Source: Pedobacter cryoconitis | Lineage (GTDB): Bacteria > Bacteroidota > Bacteroidia > Sphingobacteriales > Sphingobacteriaceae | NCBI RefSeq assembly: GCF_001590605.1 | Contig: NZ_CP014504.1 | Span: 3,100,001 to 3,164,000, forward strand | DNA length: 64,000 nucleotides | Direction: 5' to 3' | The notes under the pieces: model-generated | Databases searched by the model: none | What the model saw: only the letters and a program-made list of their open reading frames with translations | What the model was told of the DNA's origin: nothing | Position numbers and translations under genes: made by a program | Shown: one piece after another, positions 26,921 through 34,606 of the stretch | How positions within the stretch are numbered: the first letter of the stretch is position 1 | Layout of the letters: each line of letters opens with the position of its first letter

Positions 26921-27310
26921 ATGAAATACTTTAAGATAATTGTTCTCTGTTTTATCATTGCCTCAGTTTTTAGCTTGATCGGTGTGTTTGTCCTGCAATC
27001 CACCGGTTTGATTGGTAAAGCAGATTCAGATTTTAAAAACCTGCCTTACGGTATCGCTATCGGCATTAATCTCTGTATTTTTCTTGGAAGCTTTACCATT
27101 TTACTGAATCTTCAAGAACATGTTAAAGATAACCTCCTGTATAAGGCGCTAAGTTTTTTCCTGCTACCGGGTATGTTTGTATTATTTGTATTATTTGCAA
27201 TGTGGGATAAGCCCTGGCCAGGCGTGCTATTTTGCATTCCATACCTTATTGTCTTATTTATTTTTTTTGTTCGTTCAAAAAAACACGATACAAGGAATTA
27301 TAAAAATTGA
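26921..27310 (+). CDS. Small four-helix membrane protein
   Basis: This 129-residue protein has four hydrophobic segments at about 5-25, 44-62, 76-93 and 99-115, with a lysine-rich C-terminus (RSKKHDTRNYKN). It shows no family features I recognise. It starts 15 bp after the NmrA-like gene and is probably the last gene of that transcript. A role in transport or membrane protection is possible but not supported directly. Confidence 0.6.
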   Translation: MKYFKIIVLCFIIASVFSLIGVFVLQSTGLIGKADSDFKNLPYGIAIGINLCIFLGSFTILLNLQEHVKDNLLYKALSFFLLPGMFVLFVLFAMWDKPWPGVLFCIPYLIVLFIFFVRSKKHDTRNYKN

Positions 27311-27360
27311 AATCGATTTTGAATGTTTGCGGATACTGATCTTATTTTCACCAAATACTT

Positions 27361-27570
27361 TCATAATTTTTCAGCTACTGCAGTGTCAATTTTTTGTAGC
27401 AATTCAAGACTATAATCCCATAACTGACGTGCATGGGTATCGTTCTGTGCATATTTCGACGGCCCGGCCACGTTTATATCTTGAAAATACTGCCCGGTTA
27501 TAGCTAAATCAGGAATTGATGATGCTAAATGAATAAGTGGCTTTGCAACTTCCAATGGTGTTTTTCCGAA
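27361..27570 (-). pseudogene. Short-chain dehydrogenase C-terminal remnant
   Basis: The frame reads FGKTPLEVAKPLIHLASS and then GQYFQDINVAGPSKYAQND, which is the C-terminal end of retinol-dehydrogenase-like SDR proteins, followed by LWDYSLELL and a stop. The Rossmann domain and active site are missing. The upstream sequence in another frame is an ankyrin fragment, so the N-terminus has been lost by deletion. Confidence 0.65.
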
Positions 27571-27571
27571 C

Positions 27572-27667
27572 AGCCGCTTCTGAAATCGCAGCATCTAATG
27601 GAATCATTCCATTCCTGATATGCATTCTATTAACGTTAGCTCCATGGCTCATTATGATCCATCTTAG
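27572..27667 (-). pseudogene. Ankyrin-repeat fragment
   Basis: Directly after the stop of the RraB-like frame, and in the same frame, the translation continues IIMSHGANVNRMHIRNGM and then IPLDAAISEA. This is a single ankyrin-like repeat (HGANVN...PLDAA). No start codon with context is visible and the fragment breaks off where the SDR remnant begins. Confidence 0.5.
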
Positions 27668-27931
27668 CTACACCGTAGAGGTTCCATCCAATACAAACTC
27701 GTTTTCTGAGGATGACTCTTCAACAAAACCAATTTCGTATCCTTTCAAACTCAGGTTCTCCGCCAATTTTTCCAACTTTAAGGAATCATCAGAATAGAAA
27801 TAAAAGTCAAGTTCAGCATCTTCAAACTCCTTATATCCCTTAGCGATTAAGACAGAGAGGGTTTGACTATTCATCTGCTTTTGTTCAATGATATTCTCTT
27901 CGTTACCTTCTTTTGTGGCATATTGATTCAT
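27668..27931 (-). pseudogene. RraB-like protein, truncated
   Basis: This is an 87-residue frame. Residues 22-67 (LSVLIAKGYKEFEDAELDFY, FYSDDSLKLEKLAENL) resemble the N-terminal half of RraB-type ribonuclease E inhibitor proteins. The family usually continues for another 40-50 residues after a strand like the one ending FVLDGTSTV; here a TAG follows and ankyrin-like sequence comes next. It may be expressed as a short protein, but truncation is the likelier reading. Confidence 0.5.
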
Positions 27932-28096
27932 ATTTTAATTATTCTAAAATTGTGATCAGAAATCAAAAGATGTGTTAGGTGCTCTTCAAAGTCTCAGGAC
28001 TCAGGATTGGCTCCTATGCTTTTATTAGAATAATTAATCACCGTTCCCAAGATCAAGTGTATCTCAATTGCATCTTTTTTAAGAATAGCTTTGATT

Positions 28097-28708
28097 TTAA
28101 ACAGCGATTTTCTTCATTTTCCGTTTCACAAAAATAGCTTCATCATTAGATTCAAAGAAAGAAGAATCTCTTACATCTAGACCTAGTTCTTCACAATATT
28201 TAATTAATATCTCCTTATTAATTCTTTTCGCTTTTTCCGGCTCTTTGTACAATTCCGTATTTTCAAACCATAATGGTATTCCATTTTCACTAAATTGCCA
28301 AATATCCTTATCATTAATAATCGACTGAACTGTGCGAACAATCTTTCCAGAATGACTCATAATCAAAGAGTTTCTATATATCCCAGACTCCAGAGAGTTG
28401 ATATCAAACTGAATATTAAAAGAATTAAGACTTTTGCAAATGTAATTGCATAAGGTAGCCCACCCGCCCGAATTGCCTAACACAATTACGCCTTTTTTTA
28501 ATTGCTTTGGCTTAAAAAAAACAGCGCCTAAAAACACCGCAGGAGATTGACCATAAAGTTTTTCCATATAAACTTTCTCTATCGAATCATTAAACAATTC
28601 AATTTCAAAAGAACTGGTAAAACTGTCTTCTTTCAAAAAAGTGTATATCTGTTCGACAGATAACTCAACATATACAATATAAAGACTTTTAAAGCTATCA
28701 ATAGTCAT
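28097..28708 (-). CDS. Putative immunity protein for the Rhs toxin
   Basis: This protein has 203 residues from the ATG at 28708; an earlier ATG at 28729 would overlap the toxin gene by 16 bases. It has no signal peptide and no domain I recognise. Its position, 5 bp after the toxin stop on the same strand, its AT-rich composition, and the acidic and aromatic mixed content are what is expected of a cognate immunity protein that binds the toxin domain. The functional claim rests on position only. An unrelated cargo protein cannot be excluded. Confidence 0.5.
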   Translation of the reverse strand: MTIDSFKSLYIVYVELSVEQIYTFLKEDSFTSSFEIELFNDSIEKVYMEKLYGQSPAVFLGAVFFKPKQLKKGVIVLGNSGGWATLCNYICKSLNSFNIQFDINSLESGIYRNSLIMSHSGKIVRTVQSIINDKDIWQFSENGIPLWFENTELYKEPEKAKRINKEILIKYCEELGLDVRDSSFFESNDEAIFVKRKMKKIAV

Positions 28709-28713
28709 ATTTT

Positions 28714-31700
28714 TTAAATTTTCGAACAACTGCCTGTTCCATTTCTATCTTCCCTTATATTGCCCTGATCATCAATCAGCCAAAAAGTATTTTTAGCATT
28801 TGGATCATTGGCCGGAATTGTACTTTGATGTCCAAAACTACCAGAATCGGAAGTATCTATTTCAACATTATGATGAACACCGTCCCTATCATATTGTAAA
28901 TCCGGTCTATTTTTCCCCACGTTATTTCCAACTAAATCGACTTGTTGTTGATTTTTCCTTATAGACAGAGGATCTACCAGTGGATCATTAGACAAATCTT
29001 GTATTTGATTATTAATGAAATCATCATGTGATTGTCCGCCATGAACTTTCCCACCTAACCCTAAATTATTTGGTGCTACAAGCCCAAAAACATCAAAGTA
29101 GATATTTGTGTCACTAACATAACTATAAAGCTTACCTCCACCCTGTAACCTTATAGGATCCTGACTAATATATCCCCCCTCTTCCGGACTATAATATCTA
29201 AATCTATTATAACACAAACCGGTCTCTATATCCAAACTCTGTCCTTGATAAAGATAAGGACAAAACCCAGATTCTCCATGTTGCATTTTAGGTTTCCCGT
29301 AAGTGTCCAGTTCGCGTTCCCAGATTAATAATCCATTTTCGTTATAACCTTGTATCGGCGTGCCTAAATGATCAGTTATAATACTATATTTCTTATCACC
29401 TTTTATTTTCGCCATGGGGGCAAAATTATGAGCTTCAAATACCCAGGTGATAATGTCATCTGGATTGCTATCCTTCGTACTAAATTCCTTCCATTCATGT
29501 AAAGGTTTATTCCCGTCCCAAATATAATTAGTAATAGTTTTTCGATACTGCTTGTATATTCTACGTCCAAGAGCATCATATTGAAAGCGTACTTCATCAC
29601 CATCAGGTCGAAGTACAGTTTCCAACATACCTGCAGAATTCCATGAATACACCCAAAGATCACCATTACGCTCGTTCTTTTCAATGAGATTTCCCTCCAT
29701 ATCATAGCTATAACGCGCATTTTCACTTGCCATCAACTTGCCACCAATGCCATACTTGCGATCTTTACCACCTGGGCGTTCGTAAACATTGCCCACAACA
29801 TCAGGGACCCTAAACTCCATCGTACCGTCTCCGTAAATCACTTCTGAGAGATTTCCACATACATCATAAAGGAATTGTTTTTCACCTGTACCACTATCTT
29901 GTATCTTAGCTAAACGATCAAAATTCCAATCATAAGTCCGTTGGTGTTTAGTCCTACCATTATTAGTTGATATTTCCTGACGCTTGAGTTGTCCAATGTT
30001 GTTATATTCATTTTTTTGTACAACATCACCGTTACTCTTACGGTGTAACTCCAGCCCTAAAGAGTTGTATTCCATACGAGATAGCCAGCCATTTGCACTG
30101 ACCTCATTTATACACCCCGACTCGCTATCATAGCCAGATATAATATCAGCACCTAAATTGCTAGATATATGAGTACGTCGCCCCCCTTCATTATAGACAC
30201 TAGTAACCCAGTTATCATTACTCGTCTCCTTCAATATACGCCCCATAATGTCACGTTGAATCGAAACTTCCGAATTTCCATTAGATGCCTTAATAAGTTT
30301 TCCCATCACATCATATTGGTAATTTTCTACACTTCCATCTCTTGAATAATATATAGTGGTAAGTTGCCCCGCTGAGTTATACTCGTAACCGTTCTCGTCC
30401 CCATTGGGACGGAATAAACGCAATACTTGTCCAATTTGATCTCGTAAATAATGTCGAGTAATACCATCAAAACCGACTTCTTTGATAACATTCCCTTCAC
30501 TATCAAGTTCAAATTGATACTTTTCATTGAGCTCGTTTACAAAACTGAGCAATTGGTTCTCAGTGTTATACTCAAAATTCACTTCGCTTTCACCTTCTCT
30601 ACGCTTAATCACATTGCCAAAAAAATCGTAATTGAATCTTACGCTCTTGTGTTTATTGTTAGCTTCTATCAGATTCCCCATACTATCGTAATCAAGTTCG
30701 TGTACCTGACCATTTAAATCAACTAGTTCTATTATTTTACCTAACAGATTGTACTTTCTCCGTTGCGTACCTTCTGATGTTGTAATTTCGGTGCAACGAC
30801 CTAATTGATCATAGTAATATTCAATTTTCAAATTGCCCTGCAAAGAGACCTGTTTTAAATTATAGTAGCTGTCATAGCTTAATAAGGTTTCTATCCCATC
30901 ATTATTTTTTATACTATGAAGTAATCCATCGACCCGATAACCATATTGAGTTTCCCCTCCCTCTGGATTAATGCGCGTTATCAACCGCCCAACTTCATCA
31001 TATTTGTATTGCCATTTTCCTCCATTTTGCAATAGAATTTCAACCGGTTTATCGAGTTTATTATAATACATGCGAATCTCTCCTTTAGCAGGAAGATTGG
31101 TCTGATTGAGATTACCACGATCATCGTATTCATACGTTCGACGAATCCCTAATTCATTACTTTCTGAAATAAGATTATTAGACTCATCATATTGAAAGAA
31201 CCTGCTATCACCCAAACTATTTTGAATCTGAGTAACAATGCCATTATGATGAAAATATTTCTTACTGAATCCCAAACTGTTAGTTGCAATGGTTAATCCT
31301 TCCTGGTATTCGAAAGTATAACTAAACAATCCCTGAGGACCAAGCGCAGCAGTACACCTTCCTTCTATATCGTATCTAAAGTTAAAAACAGTACCATCCT
31401 TGAATTTACGCGCAATGATTTTTCGTTCTTCCCAGGCAAAACGATCCTGAAAACCTTCTGCATTTTCAAGCACCGTCATCCCCCCCTCTTCATTATATAA
31501 GTAACGGAGTGCAGCAACACTAATCCCAGTATTTCCAAGTTCGGGGTGAGGTATATATAAAGCTGTAATCTGCCCCTTATCATTGTTTTCAACTTGTATT
31601 GACCGCCCTGCACTATCCAAAATACCTATTAAGTTGCCGATTGCATTATAATAGAAAAGAATCGCAAAACCATTACGGTTCACAATGCTCCTTAGATTAC

Positions 31701-32898
31701 CATGTCCATTGCTTCCCTGTAATGGTCCATTAAAGTAATAATATAACCCATCCTTATGACTTACAAAATACTCCCCCTTCTCATCCCTGTGCAGTTCATA
31801 TTTCTCCATTGGATTATAAAAACTCGTCCCTGGCTGAAGCCCAGGAAACACAACCGGCCTTCCTGCAGTGTCGTTCATGATCACCATAGCATCTTCATCA
31901 TCTACCATTAGTGTGATGTCGTAACTATGGTAAATATTCTTACCCAGTGGTCCGTCGTAACTGCTATCACTGTAATAATTAGCTTCCCAGACAAAAGGAA
32001 TTGGCCCTGGTAAAGTAAATCCCTCTAAATAACTCGCCATGTGTCCACTTGCAGCGTCTACCGGCTCACCAAGGTATTTACAGACAAATGGTTGCACCGC
32101 AGACCTGAACTTCTTAAAACCCGGAAACTTTGCTTCTATTTTGGCCATCAATTTCGTCAGCAGTTTACCTAGCATTTTAACCGCAAACTTTAACCCATGC
32201 ATCAGTCCCATCAACATCAGACTATTGATCAGATCGGCCAGTTTTAATTCCTGTTCTACTTTCGGTCCGCCCACAATCACCGGTTTACCCAATGGCAACA
32301 CCACCATCACTGCCGTTAAGAAATTCAGGTAAAATCCTCCTGTAGGATTATTCAATAAGATCTTTCCTACATCCTGACAAGAATAGGCCCTGCATAGAAA
32401 AGTACTCTGGTACATTCCCTGGGTAATTACCGTATTGCTCCCATGCGAAAGCTGCCCTTCATGTGGGTGAAAAAACTTTGGCAACAGGAACAAAGGGTGA
32501 GGAATCACAGAATGCAAAAGATTCAACGCTTTCACTGCCTTTCCTAAACCTTTCAGTTTCCCCATCAATGGAGGTACCGATGGCATTCCCCATAAAGCAC
32601 TTTGTGCAGCACCCCGGTAGCAATCATTGATCAGTACCGTACCGCCCAAAGGCACATCCCTGGCAATCGTAAATCCATCATCTGTATATACCGGCATTGC
32701 CGGAACCGTAAAATGAATATAATCCATTGGATCAAAAACCAATGCTGCAAAAGGAGTAATCGGGCAAGGTGTGATTGGCCATGGTACTTTAAGCACATGA
32801 AAGTCAAGGCCCAGCACGATGTCAAAATGCTTTGCTGCAGGTTTTGGATCTTCGGATACTGCCGGTACGATGGGATTATTTACAATCTTGAATGCCAT
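28714..32898 (-). CDS. PAAR-like/Rhs polymorphic toxin (type VI secretion effector)
   Basis: This is a 1394-residue protein. Residues 1 to about 260 are hydrophobic in parts and include LPLGKPVIVGGPKV, a PAAR/Rhs N-terminal feature. A DUF6531-like start follows (GEPVDAASGHMASYLEGF), then some 850 residues of YD repeats that form the Rhs cocoon. The core ends near 1230-1273 with RFRYYSPEEGGYISQDPIRL. The last 120 residues are the variable toxin domain. They contain GKNRPDLQYDRDGVHHNVEI and then DTSDSGSFGHQS, where an Asp and a Glu could be metal ligands of a nuclease; the family is not assigned. The 3' half is visibly more AT-rich than the start, as is usual when toxin ends are exchanged. Confidence 0.85.
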   Translation of the reverse strand: MAFKIVNNPIVPAVSEDPKPAAKHFDIVLGLDFHVLKVPWPITPCPITPFAALVFDPMDYIHFTVPAMPVYTDDGFTIARDVPLGGTVLINDCYRGAAQSALWGMPSVPPLMGKLKGLGKAVKALNLLHSVIPHPLFLLPKFFHPHEGQLSHGSNTVITQGMYQSTFLCRAYSCQDVGKILLNNPTGGFYLNFLTAVMVVLPLGKPVIVGGPKVEQELKLADLINSLMLMGLMHGLKFAVKMLGKLLTKLMAKIEAKFPGFKKFRSAVQPFVCKYLGEPVDAASGHMASYLEGFTLPGPIPFVWEANYYSDSSYDGPLGKNIYHSYDITLMVDDEDAMVIMNDTAGRPVVFPGLQPGTSFYNPMEKYELHRDEKGEYFVSHKDGLYYYFNGPLQGSNGHGNLRSIVNRNGFAILFYYNAIGNLIGILDSAGRSIQVENNDKGQITALYIPHPELGNTGISVAALRYLYNEEGGMTVLENAEGFQDRFAWEERKIIARKFKDGTVFNFRYDIEGRCTAALGPQGLFSYTFEYQEGLTIATNSLGFSKKYFHHNGIVTQIQNSLGDSRFFQYDESNNLISESNELGIRRTYEYDDRGNLNQTNLPAKGEIRMYYNKLDKPVEILLQNGGKWQYKYDEVGRLITRINPEGGETQYGYRVDGLLHSIKNNDGIETLLSYDSYYNLKQVSLQGNLKIEYYYDQLGRCTEITTSEGTQRRKYNLLGKIIELVDLNGQVHELDYDSMGNLIEANNKHKSVRFNYDFFGNVIKRREGESEVNFEYNTENQLLSFVNELNEKYQFELDSEGNVIKEVGFDGITRHYLRDQIGQVLRLFRPNGDENGYEYNSAGQLTTIYYSRDGSVENYQYDVMGKLIKASNGNSEVSIQRDIMGRILKETSNDNWVTSVYNEGGRRTHISSNLGADIISGYDSESGCINEVSANGWLSRMEYNSLGLELHRKSNGDVVQKNEYNNIGQLKRQEISTNNGRTKHQRTYDWNFDRLAKIQDSGTGEKQFLYDVCGNLSEVIYGDGTMEFRVPDVVGNVYERPGGKDRKYGIGGKLMASENARYSYDMEGNLIEKNERNGDLWVYSWNSAGMLETVLRPDGDEVRFQYDALGRRIYKQYRKTITNYIWDGNKPLHEWKEFSTKDSNPDDIITWVFEAHNFAPMAKIKGDKKYSIITDHLGTPIQGYNENGLLIWERELDTYGKPKMQHGESGFCPYLYQGQSLDIETGLCYNRFRYYSPEEGGYISQDPIRLQGGGKLYSYVSDTNIYFDVFGLVAPNNLGLGGKVHGGQSHDDFINNQIQDLSNDPLVDPLSIRKNQQQVDLVGNNVGKNRPDLQYDRDGVHHNVEIDTSDSGSFGHQSTIPANDPNAKNTFWLIDDQGNIREDRNGTGSCSKI

Positions 32899-32921
32899 AA
32901 TGGTAAGTTTTGGTTTGGGGA

Positions 32922-33260
32922 TTATGGTATTTTAGTTGTCACTTCACTGCCATTGGGATCATTCGGATCGTAGTAAACAGTCACCGTATCTTTTTCTTTC
33001 AGACTGCCCCCCAGCTCGCAATTAAAACGGATAATTTTTTCTCCTTTAGCATCTATAATAGTAATGTTATACCTTGCCTGTTTTGCCCCATAGCGTGTTA
33101 CACGCTCCGGCAACTTCTGATCTATTACCGCTTTTGCAGCAACATAGTTTTTGTGTTTTTCTTTCTCCGCATCGTCTTTCTGTAAATAACTACATCCGGT
33201 GTAAATCAGAGATATGATGATGAAGATTGTTGCAAGCCAGATTATTCCGTTATTATTCAT
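32922..33260 (-). CDS. Small lipoprotein with DUF3592-like fold
   Basis: This 112-residue protein has an N-terminal hydrophobic segment with a lipobox-like LIYTGCSY (Cys at 23), so it is probably a lipoprotein. The C-terminal part (ITIIDAKGEKIIRFNC, KDTVTVYYDPNDPNGS) matches the small beta domain of DUF3592-type proteins, whose hallmark is a V-x-YDP-x-NP-like turn. It lies between the TPR gene (1-bp gap) and the Rhs gene (23-bp gap), so it belongs to the secretion cargo cassette. It could assist loading or be an accessory immunity lipoprotein. Confidence 0.55.
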   Translation of the reverse strand: MNNNGIIWLATIFIIISLIYTGCSYLQKDDAEKEKHKNYVAAKAVIDQKLPERVTRYGAKQARYNITIIDAKGEKIIRFNCELGGSLKEKDTVTVYYDPNDPNGSEVTTKIP

Positions 33261-33261
33261 C

Positions 33262-34602
33262 TTATTTAGTTTTATTGAGTTGGTTATATTGATCGGTCAG
33301 GTTATTTTTCCAGTTGCTTCCCCACAACTGATCCATTATCGGCGTATACGTATTCAGCATTTCCTGATCAGCAATGCTGAGCATGTCTTTTGCGTAAAAC
33401 ATTGCCATTGTATTTTCTTTTAGTGCTTCATCTCCTTCGTTGCTTAACAACCGCCATCCCTCACTAAAACAGGTTCTGGCTTCTGTATTGGTCGCATATT
33501 TTCGCAGACTGTTGCCCAGCATCTGGTGGATTCCGGCTAACATCAGCGGGTTCGCTCCAGTCCGGTTCAGTTCCAGGCTTTTCCGGTAAACCACAGCAGC
33601 CTGTTCAAACTCTTTACTCATAAAGTACAAATTTCCTTTCGCTATATAATACTGGTACTGCGTCTGGTCATGTTTTTCCTTCTCTTTTTCTGCGGCCTCA
33701 GCAGTGATTATGATTGCCTTGTCAATCGCCTGATGCGCCTCTTTCACCTTTTGAACTGATGCATAAAAAGTATACTCAAAAAAATGAACAAGCGCTATCT
33801 GAGGCTGCCATTCATATTTTTCAGCCAACTTCAAACAGATATTTCCGTAATAGCGAACATCTTCTGCATCGCTATAGCCAATCGCCTCATTCATCTTGAT
33901 CAGCGCCTGTTGAAAGCTCACCATATCCTTTTCTTCCTCAGTGCCCTTTTTCGCTTTCGTCTCTTCCAGAATCTGGTTCATTGCACCTGCGATGTCCAGA
34001 TCAGGATGGAGATATTTAAATTCTTCTTCCTTCTTTTTAGAAAGGCTTTTAAAATACATTGAGTCCCTGGATTCATACAACATGATCCGGACCCTGTCCG
34101 AAATCCCTGCATTCATCAATAGTTCTATCCAGTTACTAAAGGCCTTCACATCCGTTAACGCACTTGGAAATAGTGCCAGAACTAACTTTTCAGGACTCCC
34201 GGTAACTTTTAATGCTTTAGCAAGCATATTCAGATTCTCCGCAAACAAAGTCGCTTCTGTTCCTTTTGCTGTGATGGATTGAGCCCTCCATTCTATCTTT
34301 CCCGTCACCTCTGTGAGCGATGGATCTTTATTCCATTCCCTGAAATAATTCTGCAGGTCGCTGGTGATCCGGTCTCCGTACAACTGAACCTCTGGTTCAA
34401 AGGGTTGCGACAAGCACAACACTGTATCCTGCAGTGTTTTTTCTAAAGAAGTCTGGTACATCACAAACCCTTTTATTGTTTTAAACTCAACTGAAGAAGC
34501 GCCAACCCAGGCAAACACACTTACTTTTGGGTTCTTGCTCAACGATTCAGTCCACATTTCAGAAAGCATCATCACCCGCTGCATGATCGCGTTATTCTCC
34601 AT
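33262..34602 (-). CDS. TPR-containing protein, candidate effector adaptor
   Basis: This is a 446-residue cytosolic protein. The N-terminal 230 residues (VSVFAWVGASSVEFKTIKGF) are of unknown type and begin a mixed alpha/beta region. The C-terminal half is built of tetratricopeptide-like helices, for example QYQYYIAKGNLYFMSKEFEQ followed by AAVVYRKSLELN. It is encoded directly between VgrG (4-bp gap) and the small lipoprotein/Rhs genes. This is where type VI clusters place chaperones or adaptors that load an Rhs effector onto the spike. No DUF1795/EagR-type or DUF4123 signature is seen, so it would be a different adaptor type. Confidence 0.55.
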   Translation of the reverse strand: MENNAIMQRVMMLSEMWTESLSKNPKVSVFAWVGASSVEFKTIKGFVMYQTSLEKTLQDTVLCLSQPFEPEVQLYGDRITSDLQNYFREWNKDPSLTEVTGKIEWRAQSITAKGTEATLFAENLNMLAKALKVTGSPEKLVLALFPSALTDVKAFSNWIELLMNAGISDRVRIMLYESRDSMYFKSLSKKKEEEFKYLHPDLDIAGAMNQILEETKAKKGTEEEKDMVSFQQALIKMNEAIGYSDAEDVRYYGNICLKLAEKYEWQPQIALVHFFEYTFYASVQKVKEAHQAIDKAIIITAEAAEKEKEKHDQTQYQYYIAKGNLYFMSKEFEQAAVVYRKSLELNRTGANPLMLAGIHQMLGNSLRKYATNTEARTCFSEGWRLLSNEGDEALKENTMAMFYAKDMLSIADQEMLNTYTPIMDQLWGSNWKNNLTDQYNQLNKTK

Positions 34603-34606
34603 GCGC

